Source: Microbacterium sorbitolivorans | Lineage (GTDB): Bacteria; Actinomycetota; Actinomycetes; Actinomycetales; Microbacteriaceae | Assembly: GCF_003327285.1 (NCBI RefSeq) | Contig: NZ_KZ848474.1 | Coordinates: 434,001-498,000, forward strand | Length of the DNA stretch: 64,000 nt | Direction: 5' to 3' | Shown: positions 1-9,508 of the stretch, piece by piece | Layout of the letters: each line of letters opens with the position of its first letter | Position numbering within the stretch: position 1 is the first letter of the stretch | Position numbers and translations under genes: made by a program | The notes under the pieces: model-generated | What the model was told of the DNA's origin: nothing | The model's input: the letters and a program-made list of their open reading frames with translations, nothing else | Databases searched by the model: none

Positions 1-1461
1 CGCGGTCAGCTCGGTCTTGACGATGTCGCGCTGGCGCGGCTCGCTCGCGATGATGTCCTTGAAGTCGGCGATCTTCGCCTCGAGCTCGTTGGCCTCGTCG
101 ATGATCTTCTGGCGCTCCAGGGCCGCGAGGCGGCGCAGCTGCATCGACAGGATCGCGTCGGCCTGGATGTCGTCGATCTCGAGCAGGTCCTTCAGGCCCT
201 CGCGCGCCTCGTCGACCGTGGGCGAGCGGCGGATCAGCGCGATGACCTCGTCGAGCGCGTCGAGCGCCTTGAGGTATCCGCGCAGGATGTGCATGCGCTC
301 TTCGGCCTTGCGCAGGCGGAACTGCGTGCGGCGGACGATGACCTCGAGCTGGTGGGCGATCCACAGCGTGATGAAGCGGTCGAGCGGCAGCGTGCGCGGC
401 ACGCCGTCGACGATCGCGAGCATGTTGGCCGAGAAGTTCGACTGCAGGTCGGTGTGCTTGTAGAGGTTGTTGAGCACGACCTTCGCGACGGCGTCGCGCT
501 TCAGCACGACCACGAGTCGCTGGCCGGTGCGGCCCGACGTCTCGTCGCGAATGTCGGCGATGCCCTGCACGCGTCCGTCGCGCGCGAGCTCCGAGATCTT
601 CACCGCGAGGTTGTCGGGGTTGACCTGGTACGGCAGCTCGGTCACGACGAGGCAGGTGCGGCCCTGGATCTCTTCGACGTTGACGACCGCGCGCATCGGG
701 ATGGATCCGCGACCCGTGCGGTACGCCTCCTGGATCCCCTTGTTGCCGAGGATCAGCGCCTTCGTCGGGAAATCGGGGCCCGGGATCCGCTGCATGAGGC
801 CCGCGAGGATCTCCTCGCGCGGCATCTCGGGGTTGTCGAGCGCCCAGAGGGCGCCGTCGGCGACCTCGCGCAGGTTGTGCGGCGGGATGTTCGTCGCCAT
901 ACCGACCGCGATACCGACGGATCCGTTGACCAGCAGGTTCGGGATCCGCGCCGGCAGTACGGTGGGCTCCTTCGTGCGGCCGTCGTAGTTGTCCTCGAAG
1001 TCGACGGTGTCTTCTTCGATGTCGCGCACCATCTCGAGCGCGAGCGGGGCCATCTTCGTCTCGGTGTAACGCGGGGCGGCGGCGCCCTGGTTACCCGGGG
1101 TGCCGAAGTTACCCTGGCCGAGCGCCATCGGGTAGCGCATGGCCCACGGCTGCACGAGGCGCACGAGGGTGTCGTAGATCGCGCTGTCGCCGTGCGGGTG
1201 GTACTGACCCATTACGTCGCCGACGACGCGGGCGCACTTCGAGAACGACTTGTCGGGGCGGTAGCCGCCGTCGTACATCGCGTAGATCACGCGTCGGTGC
1301 ACGGGCTTCAGGCCGTCGCGCACGTCGGGGAGCGCGCGACCTATGATCACGCTCATCGCGTAGTCGAGGTAACTACGCTTCATCTCCTCCTGCAGATCGA
1401 TCTGGTCGATCCGGCCGTGGTTGTGGTTTTCGTTGACGTCGGGACGTTCTTCGTCAGTCAT
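1..1461 (-). CDS. gyrA: DNA gyrase subunit A (3' part outside window)
   Basis: This is the catalytic, DNA-cleaving subunit of gyrase. The ATG start is at 1461, and 487 codons are visible before the window edge, so the C-terminal DNA-wrapping domain is missing. The winged-helix region carries the breakage Tyr at about residue 132 in the motif PRYTETKM. The quinolone-determining region reads [10 protein letters not shown]; by alignment to E. coli Ser83 and Asp87, residues Ser93 and Asp97 are both wild type. It starts 26 bases after the gyrB stop, so the two form an operon. Identification is certain; only the end is unknown. Confidence 0.98.
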   Translation of the reverse strand, partial: MTDEERPDVNENHNHGRIDQIDLQEEMKRSYLDYAMSVIIGRALPDVRDGLKPVHRRVIYAMYDGGYRPDKSFSKCARVVGDVMGQYHPHGDSAIYDTLVRLVQPWAMRYPMALGQGNFGTPGNQGAAAPRYTETKMAPLALEMVRDIEEDTVDFEDNYDGRTKEPTVLPARIPNLLVNGSVGIAVGMATNIPPHNLREVADGALWALDNPEMPREEILAGLMQRIPGPDFPTKALILGNKGIQEAYRTGRGSIPMRAVVNVEEIQGRTCLVVTELPYQVNPDNLAVKISELARDGRVQGIADIRDETSGRTGQRLVVVLKRDAVAKVVLNNLYKHTDLQSNFSANMLAIVDGVPRTLPLDRFITLWIAHQLEVIVRRTQFRLRKAEERMHILRGYLKALDALDEVIALIRRSPTVDEAREGLKDLLEIDDIQADAILSMQLRRLAALERQKIIDEANELEAKIADFKDIIASEPRQRDIVKTELTA

Positions 1462-1487
1462 GTCTGTATCTCTCTATCCGCGCTCGA

Positions 1488-3545
1488 TCAGATGTCGAGG
1501 AAGCGGACGTCCTTCGCGTTGCGCTGGATGAAGTTACGGCGCGACTCGACGTCGTCGCCCATGAGAACGGCGAAGATCTCGTCGGCCGCGGCCGCGTCGT
1601 CGATCGTCACCTGCTGGAGGGTGCGCGTCTCGGGGTTCATCGTGGTGTCCCACAGCTCCTCGGCATTCATCTCGCCGAGACCCTTGTAGCGCTGCACGCC
1701 GCCCTCGGTGCTCTTCGGCAGGCGCCAGCCGCGCTCGCGGCCCAATTCCAGTGCTTCGTCGCGCTCGCGGTCCGAGTACACGTACTGGTGGTCGGCGTTC
1801 GTCCACTTGAGGCGGTACAGCGGCGGCATCGCGAGGAACACGTAGCCGGCCTCGATGAGCCCGCGCATGTAGCGGAACAGCAGCGTGAGCAGCAGCGTCG
1901 TGATGTGCTGACCGTCGACGTCGGCGTCGGTCATGAGCACGATCTTGTGATAGCGCGCCTTCTCGATGTCGAACTCCGGGCCGATGCCCGGGCCGAAGGC
2001 CTGGATCATCGCCTGGATCTCCTTGTTGCCGAGCGCCTTGTCGATGCGCGCGCGCTCGACGTTCAGCACCTTGCCGCGCAGCGACAGGATCGCCTGCGTC
2101 AGCGGGTTGCGGCCGTCGACCGCGGATCCGCCTGCTGAGTCACCCTCGACGAGGAAGATCTCCGAGATCGACGGATCCTTGCTCGTGCAGTCCTTCAGCT
2201 TGTCGGGCATCGCGGCGGACTCGAAGACGCTCTTGCGGCGCGCCGTCTCGCGCGCCTTACGGGCGGCCATGCGCGCCGAGGCCGCGTCGATCGCCTTCCG
2301 GATGATCGTCTTCGCCTGCTGCGGGTTGCGCTCGAACCAGTCGCCGAGTTCGTCGGTGACGATGCGCTGCACGAAGCCCTTGGCCTCGGTGTTGCCGAGC
2401 TTGGTCTTCGTCTGGCCCTCGAACTGCGGCTCGCCGAGTTTGACCGAGACGACGGCCGTGAGGCCCTCGCGCACGTCGTCGCCCGTGAGGTTGTCGTCCT
2501 TCTCCTTGAGGAGGTTATTGGCGCGCGCGTATCGGTTGATGAGGCTCGTCAGCGCGGCGCGGAAGCCCTCCTCGTGCGTGCCACCCTCGTGGGTGTTGAT
2601 CGTGTTCGCGTAGGTGAAGACGTTGTCGTTGTACGACGTCGTCCACTGCATCGCGACCTCGGCCGAGATCTTGCGGTCGGTGTCCTCCGACTCGAAGCTG
2701 ATGATCTCTTCGTGCACGCGCTCGGCCTTGCGGGCGTTGTTGAGGTAGTCGACGTAATCCATGAGGCCGTTCTCATAGTGGAACACGTCGTGGCGCTGCT
2801 GCGTCTCGGGCTCGCCCTCGGCGTTGTCGACCTCTTCGGTCGCGCCGTCGCGCTCGTCGTAGAGCTCGATCTTCAGGCCCTTGTTGAGGAAGGCCATCTG
2901 CTGGAAGCGCGTGCGCAGCACCTCGTAGTCAAACTCGACCGTCTCGGTGAAAATCGAGGCGTCGGGCCAGAAGGTGATGGTCGTGCCGGTCTCTTCGGTC
3001 GCCTCGCCCTTCGCGATGGTTCCCTCGGGGTGACCGCCGCCCGAGAAGGCCTGCGACCAGACGTATCCGTCGCGCTTGACGACGGCATCGAGCCGCGTCG
3101 AGAGCGCGTTCACGACCGACGAACCGACGCCGTGCAGACCACCCGACACCGCGTATCCGCCGCCGCCAAACTTACCGCCGGCGTGCAGCACCGTGAGCAC
3201 AACCTCGAGCGTCGGCTTGCCCTCGGTCTTGTGGATCGCGACCGGGATGCCGCGGCCGTTGTCGACGCATCGCACGCCGCCGTCGGCGAGCAGGGTCACC
3301 GTGATGGTGTCGCAGTAGCCGGCGAGCGCCTCGTCGACGGAGTTGTCGACGATCTCGTAGACGAGGTGGTGCAGACCGCGCGGACCCGTGGATCCGATGT
3401 ACATGCCGGGGCGCTTGCGCACCGCCTCGAGACCCTCAAGAACCTGAATGGCATCGGCGCTATATTCGCCTTCAACCCTGTGGGAGCCACCGGATGCCTC
3501 TTCGACGCCGATTTCGGGCTCGTTCTGAGGGGTCTCGCTGGTCAT
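1488..3545 (-). CDS. gyrB: DNA gyrase subunit B
   Basis: This is the ATPase subunit of gyrase, 685 aa. The GHKL ATPase domain shows NGRGIPV near residue 96 and GLHGVG at 136-141. The TOPRIM domain shows EGDSAGGS at 467-474 and an acidic DADVDG motif further on. The protein ends with the usual region ending VRFLDI. An AAGGAG lies about 12 bases before the ATG, slightly far for a ribosome binding site. A TAGACT box at 3583-3588 (minus strand) is a possible -10 for a gyrBA promoter, but no clear -35 is visible. gyrA follows directly in the same operon. Confidence 0.98.
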   Translation of the reverse strand: MTSETPQNEPEIGVEEASGGSHRVEGEYSADAIQVLEGLEAVRKRPGMYIGSTGPRGLHHLVYEIVDNSVDEALAGYCDTITVTLLADGGVRCVDNGRGIPVAIHKTEGKPTLEVVLTVLHAGGKFGGGGYAVSGGLHGVGSSVVNALSTRLDAVVKRDGYVWSQAFSGGGHPEGTIAKGEATEETGTTITFWPDASIFTETVEFDYEVLRTRFQQMAFLNKGLKIELYDERDGATEEVDNAEGEPETQQRHDVFHYENGLMDYVDYLNNARKAERVHEEIISFESEDTDRKISAEVAMQWTTSYNDNVFTYANTINTHEGGTHEEGFRAALTSLINRYARANNLLKEKDDNLTGDDVREGLTAVVSVKLGEPQFEGQTKTKLGNTEAKGFVQRIVTDELGDWFERNPQQAKTIIRKAIDAASARMAARKARETARRKSVFESAAMPDKLKDCTSKDPSISEIFLVEGDSAGGSAVDGRNPLTQAILSLRGKVLNVERARIDKALGNKEIQAMIQAFGPGIGPEFDIEKARYHKIVLMTDADVDGQHITTLLLTLLFRYMRGLIEAGYVFLAMPPLYRLKWTNADHQYVYSDRERDEALELGRERGWRLPKSTEGGVQRYKGLGEMNAEELWDTTMNPETRTLQQVTIDDAAAADEIFAVLMGDDVESRRNFIQRNAKDVRFLDI

Positions 3546-3664
3546 AGAGGGGTCGCTCCTTCACGTCTGGACAGACTCCCTTAGTCTACCCTCTGCAGGC
3601 GAGAAAACCGGCGTAGACGGCCCGTTAGCGCGAGAAAAACCCTCCGCACGGGTCGGATCCCATC

Positions 3665-4159
3665 TCAACCGTAGGTATCGCGCGGACCGCGCCCCTGAAC
3701 GCGTCTGAAGCCATGTTTCCAGGTGGGCACGTCCGGCCCAAAGAAGCGGATCTCCTTGACGCCCGCCTCGGGGTACAGCTCGAGGATGCGCGTGAGGAAC
3801 GCCGCGCGCATCATCCGCATCTGCGTCGCCCGCGCCGTCGAGTCGCATCGCACCACCACGAGGCCCTGCGCGAACGTCTCGATGTGCGAGTGATCCGCGC
3901 TCTCCGGGCCCGCGATCGTCTCCCAGTTCAGCGCCAATTCCTCGCGCTCGAGCTGCGGCGTCCAGCCGCTCGAGGTCGTCAGCGCCGAGATCGCGTCGCC
4001 GATCGTTCCCGGATCCCGCCCCTTCGTGAACGGCTGCGACCCGTCCGGATCCCCGCGGCGCTGGCGCTTGCGGCGCGCGGCCTTGCTGAGCGGCAGCCCG
4101 CGCAACCGCAGGTACGTCGCGATCGTCTCGGGAACCCCCGCGGGGCGCTCGTCGCTCAC
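3665..4159 (-). CDS. DUF721 family protein (DciA-like)
   Basis: A 164-aa protein of the DUF721 family that sits between recF and gyrB in actinobacteria. The family includes DciA, which operates the replicative helicase DnaB in bacteria without DnaC; that role is inferred here. The conserved DUF721 core follows a basic N-terminal segment (SKAARRKRQRRG) and contains NWETIAGPESADHSH and a hydrophobic strand reading LVVRCDSTARATQMR. The GTG start at 4159 overlaps the recF stop by 4 bases (GTGA), which points to translational coupling. A longer upstream frame exists but would overlap recF extensively. Confidence 0.9.
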   Translation of the reverse strand: MSDERPAGVPETIATYLRLRGLPLSKAARRKRQRRGDPDGSQPFTKGRDPGTIGDAISALTTSSGWTPQLEREELALNWETIAGPESADHSHIETFAQGLVVVRCDSTARATQMRMMRAAFLTRILELYPEAGVKEIRFFGPDVPTWKHGFRRVQGRGPRDTYG

Positions 4160-5331
4160 GCCGCGCCCTCCTCGAGCGGGTGATCCGCGAGCAGGCCGAG
4201 CACGCGGCCGGCCTCGATGCGCACGGCGTTCTCGCGCAGCGGATCCGGGATGTCGCCCGCGACCGCGGCCGTCACGATGACCTGCTCGTAGCCCGAGACG
4301 ACGCTCGCGAGGCGCGACCGGCGCGCGGCGTCGAGCTCGGCGAAGACGTCGTCGAGGATGAGGATCGGGTCGCCGCCCGGCGACTCGGCGCGCAGCAACT
4401 CGGCCGCCGCGAGCCGCAGGCTCAGCGCGACCGACCAGCTCTCGCCGTGCGAGGCGTATCCCTTGACGGGCAGGCCCCGCAGCCGCAGCACGAGGTCGTC
4501 GCGGTGCGGGCCCACGAGCGTCAGCCCGCGGTCGATCTCCTGCGCGCGCTTCGCGAGCAGCGCCTGCCGGAACTGCTCCTCCGTGGATCCGGAGCCCGCG
4601 TGCCCGTCGATCTCGTCTTCTTCCGGGTCCGCGCCCGCGATCGTCGTCGCCCACGCGATCTCTGGCGCGTGGTCGTCGCCGGCGATCGCCGCGTACGCGG
4701 CCTTCAGCGGATCCGTGAGGTCATTCGCGAGCCGGTCGCGCGCGTCGATGATCTGGGCGCCGAGGGAGATGAGCTTGTCATCCCAGACCTCGAGCGTCGT
4801 CAGTTGCTCGACCTTCATGCCGCGGGCGCGCGCCGACTTCAACAGCGTCGTGCGCTGGCGCAGCGTTCGGTCGTAGTCGGCGAGCACGCCCGCCATGCGC
4901 GGGGTGCGCTGCACGAGAAGCTGGTCGGCGAAGCGCCGGCGGGCCGACGGGTCCCCGCGCACAATCGTCAGGTCTTCCGGCGCGAACAACACGACCTGCG
5001 CGTAGCGCGGCAGCTCGTTCGTGCGCACGGGGTTGCCCGAGACGCGCGCCTTGTTCGACCCCTGCTTGTTGATCTGCAGCTCGAGCATCACCCGGCGGGA
5101 TCCGTGCGCGAGGCGCGCGCGGACGAACGCGGCGTTCTTGCCGTCGCGCACCAGGGGTGCGTCGGCGGAAACGCGGTGGGATCCGAGGGTCGCGAGGTAG
5201 GCGACCGCTTCGGCCAGGTTCGTCTTGCCCTGGCCGTTGCGGCCGACCAGCAGGTTCATGCCCGCTCGGAGCTCGAGCTCGGCCTCGGCGTAGTTGCGGA
5301 AGTCGACGAGGCTGAGGTGCTCGACGATCAA
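4156..5331 (-). CDS. recF: DNA replication and repair protein RecF
   Basis: An SMC-like ATPase that helps load RecA at single-strand gaps. It is 391 aa, slightly above the usual 360-380. Walker A is GRNGQGKT at residues 30-37. Near the C-terminus the Walker B/D-loop reads ILDDVFAELDAARR, and a signature region precedes it. The ATG start at 5331 lies only 5 bases after the dnaN stop. The gene overlaps the DUF721 gene by 4 bases at its end, so dnaN-recF-DUF721 looks like one transcript. Confidence 0.97.
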   Translation of the reverse strand: MIVEHLSLVDFRNYAEAELELRAGMNLLVGRNGQGKTNLAEAVAYLATLGSHRVSADAPLVRDGKNAAFVRARLAHGSRRVMLELQINKQGSNKARVSGNPVRTNELPRYAQVVLFAPEDLTIVRGDPSARRRFADQLLVQRTPRMAGVLADYDRTLRQRTTLLKSARARGMKVEQLTTLEVWDDKLISLGAQIIDARDRLANDLTDPLKAAYAAIAGDDHAPEIAWATTIAGADPEEDEIDGHAGSGSTEEQFRQALLAKRAQEIDRGLTLVGPHRDDLVLRLRGLPVKGYASHGESWSVALSLRLAAAELLRAESPGGDPILILDDVFAELDAARRSRLASVVSGYEQVIVTAAVAGDIPDPLRENAVRIEAGRVLGLLADHPLEEGAA

Positions 5332-5336
5332 CGCAA

Positions 5337-6482
5337 TTACCGCAGCAACAGGTTGGGCTGGAGCAGGTACTTGAAGCTGTCGTGAGCCGCTTCCTCGACC
5401 GACGTCTGCGCGGTCACGAGGATGGGGCTGAGCTTGTTCGCGTTGTCGCTCGACGTGAACGTGATGCGAGTGAACTCGCTCTTGACCGCGCCGAGAGCCT
5501 CAAGGAGGTACTGGGGGTTGAGGCCCAGCGTCACCTCGTCGCCTCCCGTGAGGGTCGCGTCGACCGACTCCGTCGCGCGGGCCTGGTCACCGCCCGCGGC
5601 GTCCATCGTGACCTCGGTCGGGCCGAAGGTGAAGCGCAGCGGGGCCGAGCGGTCGAGCACGAGCGCGACGCGGCGGATGGCCTCGGTGAGCTCGCTCGTC
5701 GAGACGACCGAGTAGTGGCCCGTCTGCTCGGGGAACAGGCGCTGCACGGGCGGGAAGTTGCCCTTGATGAGCAGCGACGTCACCGTCTTGTTGCCCGCCG
5801 TGAACGCGATGATCTCGCGGTCTGCCTCGCCCGAAAAGGCGATCGAGATGTTGCCGCCGTGCGAGAAGGTCTTGCCGACCTCGTTCAGCGTGCGGGCCGG
5901 CACGAGCGCCTGGGCCTCGGCCTGGCCGCCGTCCCAGTCGATCGCACGCGTCGCGACGCGGTAGCGGTCGGTGGCGACGAGGGTGAGCGAGTTGTTCGCG
6001 ACCGCGAGCTGCACGCCCGTGAGCACCGGGGTGACGTCGTCGCGCGAGGCGGCGAAGGCGACCTGCGAGATGGCCGTCGCGAAGTCCTCGCCGGGGACGA
6101 GCCCGGATTCGCCCGTGACCTCGGGGATCGCGGGATATTCCTCAACCGGCATAGACGCGAGGGCGAAGCGGGCGGGGCCGCAGACGACCGCGACGTTGCC
6201 GTCGTCTTCGGTGAAGATCTCGATCGGCGCGCTCGGGAGGCGGCTCGCGATGTCGTTCAGGAGTCGGCCGTGAACCAGGATCGTGCCGGGCTCGTCGATC
6301 TGCGCCTCGATCGTCGTACGGGCCGAGGCCTCGTAGTCGAAGGCGGACAGCGAGAGGGCACCGTCGGCTGTTGCTTCGATCAGCACACCCGCCAGGATCG
6401 GCTGCGGGTTGCGCTGCGGAAGCAGCTTGACGACGAACGAGACAGCCTCGCTGAAGACGTCACGGTTCACGTGGAACTTCAC
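5337..6482 (-). CDS. dnaN: DNA polymerase III beta sliding clamp
   Basis: The processivity clamp of the replicative polymerase, 381 aa, with three repeated clamp folds. Recognisable segments include the N-terminal MKFHVNRDVFSEAVSF, a VATDRYRVATR motif in the middle domain, and a C-terminus close to the family pattern. The GTG start at 6482 is preceded by GAGAGGGAG at good spacing. It lies directly beside oriC and is followed closely by recF. Confidence 0.98.
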   Translation of the reverse strand: MKFHVNRDVFSEAVSFVVKLLPQRNPQPILAGVLIEATADGALSLSAFDYEASARTTIEAQIDEPGTILVHGRLLNDIASRLPSAPIEIFTEDDGNVAVVCGPARFALASMPVEEYPAIPEVTGESGLVPGEDFATAISQVAFAASRDDVTPVLTGVQLAVANNSLTLVATDRYRVATRAIDWDGGQAEAQALVPARTLNEVGKTFSHGGNISIAFSGEADREIIAFTAGNKTVTSLLIKGNFPPVQRLFPEQTGHYSVVSTSELTEAIRRVALVLDRSAPLRFTFGPTEVTMDAAGGDQARATESVDATLTGGDEVTLGLNPQYLLEALGAVKSEFTRITFTSSDNANKLSPILVTAQTSVEEAAHDSFKYLLQPNLLLR

Positions 6483-6992
6483 GGAAATCTCCCTCTCAAG
6501 ATGCGGGTACGCGGGGATCCAATGCTAGTGGTTTCCGCTGACACCCGCATGGCCGGTCAGGCCTGTGGTGATCGGATCGCCCTTAACAGAGAAATAAATC
6601 TCTTAACGTCGTTAACACCTGTGGAGACTGTGGATAACTCTGTGGATCCCTCGAGGGAGTAGGAAACTACACCGTTGTGATCTGTGGACGGGCTGCGGAT
6701 GAATCGTGGAACCTCGAGAGGGTGCCGAAGCGGCCTTCACAGCACTGTTCACAAACTCAGGGCGTGTCCCCCACAGTTAACGCGGCATGTTTCCACAGTT
6801 ATCCACAACTTATCCACACCCATCGTCGCCGTTAATACCGCGACGGGGCGTTGTCAACCACTTTATGTGGAGAGATTTTGACCGCGCCCGTGGATCCAGG
6901 CCCCCGGATCCACGGAAAGACGCCAAAAACCCCCGGGAGTTAACCCGGGGGTTCTGTGGATAACTTGTGGAGAAGTTTCCTTCCTTAACGGA
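6483..6992. other. oriC: Chromosomal replication origin oriC (dnaA-dnaN intergenic region)
   Basis: A 510-bp gene-free stretch with clustered DnaA boxes. Perfect consensus copies are TGTGGATAA at 6629-6637 and 6955-6963, and TTATCCACA at 6799-6807 and 6810-6818. Relaxed copies include TGTGGATCC at 6641-6649 and TTTCCACAG at 6790-6798. An AT-rich segment at 6583-6617 with three TTAAC motifs is the best candidate for the DNA unwinding element. The position between dnaA and dnaN is the canonical actinobacterial one. The exact unwinding site is inferred. Confidence 0.93.
6925..6953 (-). terminator. Rho-independent terminator of dnaA
   Basis: The 10-bp arms AACCCCCGGG (6928-6937) and CCCGGGGGTT (6944-6953) flank a 6-base loop. 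On the minus strand a short T run follows. It sits about 40 bases after the dnaA stop, inside oriC, and would separate dnaA transcription from dnaN. Confidence 0.85.
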
Positions 6993-8396
6993 TCAGCGGC
7001 GGCTGAGCTGCGCCGTGATCTCCTGCACCTGGTTGTAGACCTGGCGCTTCTCCTTCATTAATTCGGTGATCTTCTTCGTCGCGTACATGACCGTGGTGTG
7101 GTCGCGACCGCCGAAGAGCTGGCCGATCTTGGGGAGGGAAAGGTTGGTGCGCTCGCGGCACAGGTACATTGCGATCTGTCGCGCCTGGGCGACCGCCTGC
7201 GCGCGCCCGGGGCCCGAGAGGTCGTCGACCGAGAGCTTGAAGTAGGCGGCCGTGGCCTGGATGATGTCGCTCGGCGAGACGACCGTGTCGGTGGGCTTGT
7301 CGACGATGTCGCGCAGCACGCCCTCGGCGAGCTCCTTCGTCACCTCGGAGCGGTTGAGGCTCGCGAAGGCCGAGACGCGGATCAGGGCGCCCTCGAGCTC
7401 GCGGATGTTGGTCGAGACGCGCGAGGCGATGTACTCGATGACATCCTCGGGGATGTAGATGCGCTCGCTCGACGCCTTCTTACGGAGGATCGCGATACGG
7501 GTCTCGAGGTCGGGTGCCTGCACATCGGTGATGAGGCCCCACTCGAAGCGCGATCGCATGCGGTCCTCGAAGCCCGTCAGCAGGCGGGGCGCGACATCAC
7601 TCGTGATCACGACCTGCTTGTCGTGGTCGTGGAGCGTGTTGAAGGTGTGGAAGAAGGACTCCTGCGTCTCGGCCTTGCCCTGCAGGAACTGGATGTCGTC
7701 GATCAGCAGGATGTCGAGATCGCGGTAGCGGGCGTTGAACGCGGCGCCGCGGTTGTTCGCGATCGAGTTGATGAAGTCGTTCGTGAACTCCTCGCTCGAC
7801 ACGTAGCGAACGCGCACCCCGGGGAAGAGGTTCTGCGCGTAGTCGCCGATCGCGTGCAGGAGGTGCGTCTTGCCGAGGCCCGAGTCACCGTAGATGAAGA
7901 GTGGGTTGTATGCCTTCGCGGGCGCCTCGGCGACGGCGACGGCCGCCGCGTGGGCGAACCGGTTCGACTGGCCGATGACGAAGTTGTCGAAGGTGTACTT
8001 CGGGTTCAGGCGCGTCTCGCTGCGCGGCTGCGCCTGGGGCTGCTCGAACGGGCGGGGGCCGCGCTCCGAGGTGCGGGCCGGCTCGGCCGGCTGCTCCGCG
8101 AGGGGGTGCGGCTCGGGCACGAAGGGCTGGTCGGCGAGCTCGGGGTTCGTGACGACGCGGAAGCTCGTCACGTCGTCGCCGAGCTTCGCGAGCGCGTCCA
8201 TGATCGGCTCGCGCATGCGCTTGGTGAACTGCCCGGCCGTCAGATCGTTCGGAACATCGAGGTACAGGGCACCGCCCATAACGCCCTGCGCGACAGCGAG
8301 ATTGAGGAAGCCCTCCAGCTGCGGAGTGATGCGATCATCGCTCTCGAGCTCGGCGAGCACGAGGCGCCAGATCGGTACGTCCGGGACGTCGAGCAT
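6993..8396 (-). CDS. dnaA: Chromosomal replication initiator DnaA
   Basis: Binds DnaA boxes and opens oriC; 467 aa, which is compact for an actinobacterium. An N-terminal helicase-interacting domain is followed by a short proline-rich linker (about residues 90-130). The AAA+ domain has Walker A GDSGLGKT at 170-177 and Walker B DILLIDDIQFL. The C-terminal DNA-binding helix-turn-helix ends with GGRDHTTVMYATKKI, the signature motif for DnaA box recognition. The ATG is at 8396, with a GGGGAAAG stretch just upstream. It is transcribed away from rpmH. Confidence 0.98.
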   Translation of the reverse strand: MLDVPDVPIWRLVLAELESDDRITPQLEGFLNLAVAQGVMGGALYLDVPNDLTAGQFTKRMREPIMDALAKLGDDVTSFRVVTNPELADQPFVPEPHPLAEQPAEPARTSERGPRPFEQPQAQPRSETRLNPKYTFDNFVIGQSNRFAHAAAVAVAEAPAKAYNPLFIYGDSGLGKTHLLHAIGDYAQNLFPGVRVRYVSSEEFTNDFINSIANNRGAAFNARYRDLDILLIDDIQFLQGKAETQESFFHTFNTLHDHDKQVVITSDVAPRLLTGFEDRMRSRFEWGLITDVQAPDLETRIAILRKKASSERIYIPEDVIEYIASRVSTNIRELEGALIRVSAFASLNRSEVTKELAEGVLRDIVDKPTDTVVSPSDIIQATAAYFKLSVDDLSGPGRAQAVAQARQIAMYLCRERTNLSLPKIGQLFGGRDHTTVMYATKKITELMKEKRQVYNQVQEITAQLSRR

Positions 8397-8421
8397 CCGT
8401 CTTTCCCCTTAACTCACAGCC

Positions 8422-8498
8422 TGTGGATAACTTCGAATACGCTAGCCATACCGGGCCGTCTGTGCAAACGCCAGGAAGAATTTTCGTTGTTAACAACG
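8422..8498. promoter_or_regulatory. DnaA box and palindrome in the dnaA-rpmH divergent region
   Basis: A perfect DnaA box TGTGGATAA lies at 8422-8430, 26 bases upstream of the dnaA start, which would allow DnaA autoregulation. A perfect 14-bp palindrome, CGTTGTTAACAACG, lies at 8485-8498. Its binding protein is unknown. The rest of 8397-8668 holds only promoters. Confidence 0.6.
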
Positions 8499-8546
8499 CA
8501 TCCGTGCGGCGCGGCTGTGGGGATACTGACAGCTTGCTGGTGCAGT

Positions 8547-8576
8547 TTGCGCCCGACGTGCGTGTCGACGTAGTCT
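8547..8576 (+). promoter_or_regulatory. Probable rpmH promoter
   Basis: TTGCGC (8547-8552), an 18-base spacer and TAGTCT (8571-8576) form a sigma-70-type promoter pointing at rpmH-rnpA. The leader before the rpmH ATG is about 85 bases. Prediction only. Confidence 0.55.
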
Positions 8577-8668
8577 TATTCGGTTGACTTGTGCCCCGTG
8601 TGGGCATTTCTGTAAGACGTCTCCGGCAAACCACGTTCCGGTGACCCCGATCCCCGGAGTGATCAGCG

Positions 8669-8806
8669 ATGAGCAAGCGCACTTTCCAGCCCAACAACCG
8701 CCGCCGCGCCAAGAAGCACGGCTTCCGCGCCCGCATGCGTACCCGCGCCGGCCGCGCGATCCTGAACGCGCGCCGCAGCAAGGGCCGCACCGAGCTTTCG
8801 GCGTAA
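8669..8806 (+). CDS. rpmH: 50S ribosomal protein L34
   Basis: The small basic protein L34 of the large ribosomal subunit, 45 aa. It begins [20 protein letters not shown] and shows the family's conserved [13 protein letters not shown] segment. It stands in its universal place next to dnaA, transcribed the other way, with rnpA 22 bases downstream. Confidence 0.98.
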   Translation: MSKRTFQPNNRRRAKKHGFRARMRTRAGRAILNARRSKGRTELSA

Positions 8807-8828
8807 TTTCCTACACGGAGCGCCCAGA

Positions 8829-9167
8829 GTGCTCGCCCGTACTCAGCGAATCACCCGCGGGATCGATTATCGATCGATCGTCCGCCGGGGTTCGCGACGT
8901 GCGGGCGCGCTTCATGTGGTGCACGTGATCGACACGGGTGAGTCTCGCCCGCCTCGCTTCGGCTTCATTGTCAGCAAGGCGGTCGGCAACGCCGTGACGC
9001 GCAACACCGTTCGGCGTCGCCTCAAGGCCATCTGTCTTGAGGCGACGCCGCGGTTGCGTCCGGGAGCCGACGTGGTGATCCGAGCCTTTCCCGCGAGTGC
9101 CGAGGCGGCGTATGCCGACCTGCGGCACGACGTCGTTCGTGGTCTTGAGCGCAAGGCCGCGGCGTGA
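8829..9167 (+). CDS. rnpA: Ribonuclease P protein component
   Basis: The protein subunit of RNase P, which matures tRNA 5' ends. It is 112 aa with a GTG start at 8829. The RNR motif region reads [15 protein letters not shown], the family signature. It follows rpmH directly and overlaps yidD by 4 bases (GTGA), so translation is probably coupled. Confidence 0.97.
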   Translation: MLARTQRITRGIDYRSIVRRGSRRAGALHVVHVIDTGESRPPRFGFIVSKAVGNAVTRNTVRRRLKAICLEATPRLRPGADVVIRAFPASAEAAYADLRHDVVRGLERKAAA

Positions 9168-9502
9168 GTGTTCTGCCCGCGTCGGCCATGGGGTCGGCGC
9201 GGTTTCGCATATCCGGAGCCGTGTGCGTTCCTCGTAACCTCGGGGTCGCGTTCCTCATCGGTTACCGGGCGACAATCTCGAAGCTTTACGGCGATGTGTG
9301 CCGGTACTACCCCTCGTGTTCCGCCTATGGCTTGACGGCCGTGCAACAACACGGCCTCGTCAAGGGCACGGGGCTTGCGCTCGCACGCATCGCACGCTGC
9401 CACCCGTGGGCAGCGGGTGGCGAGGACGACGTCCGTCCTCATCCAGACTTTTCGTATGACCTGACTCCGCGTGGCTTTGTGATGCCGCGCCGAAAGGACT
9501 GA
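9164..9502 (+). CDS. yidD: Membrane protein insertion efficiency factor YidD
   Basis: A 112-aa YidD (DUF37 / Haemolytic) family protein that assists YidC. The conserved core reads [27 protein letters not shown], with the typical [10 protein letters not shown] cysteine motif, followed by [17 protein letters not shown]. The GTG start lies inside the end of rnpA. It precedes yidC by 6 bases. Confidence 0.95.
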   Translation: MSVLPASAMGSARFRISGAVCVPRNLGVAFLIGYRATISKLYGDVCRYYPSCSAYGLTAVQQHGLVKGTGLALARIARCHPWAAGGEDDVRPHPDFSYDLTPRGFVMPRRKD

Positions 9503-9508
9503 CTTTCC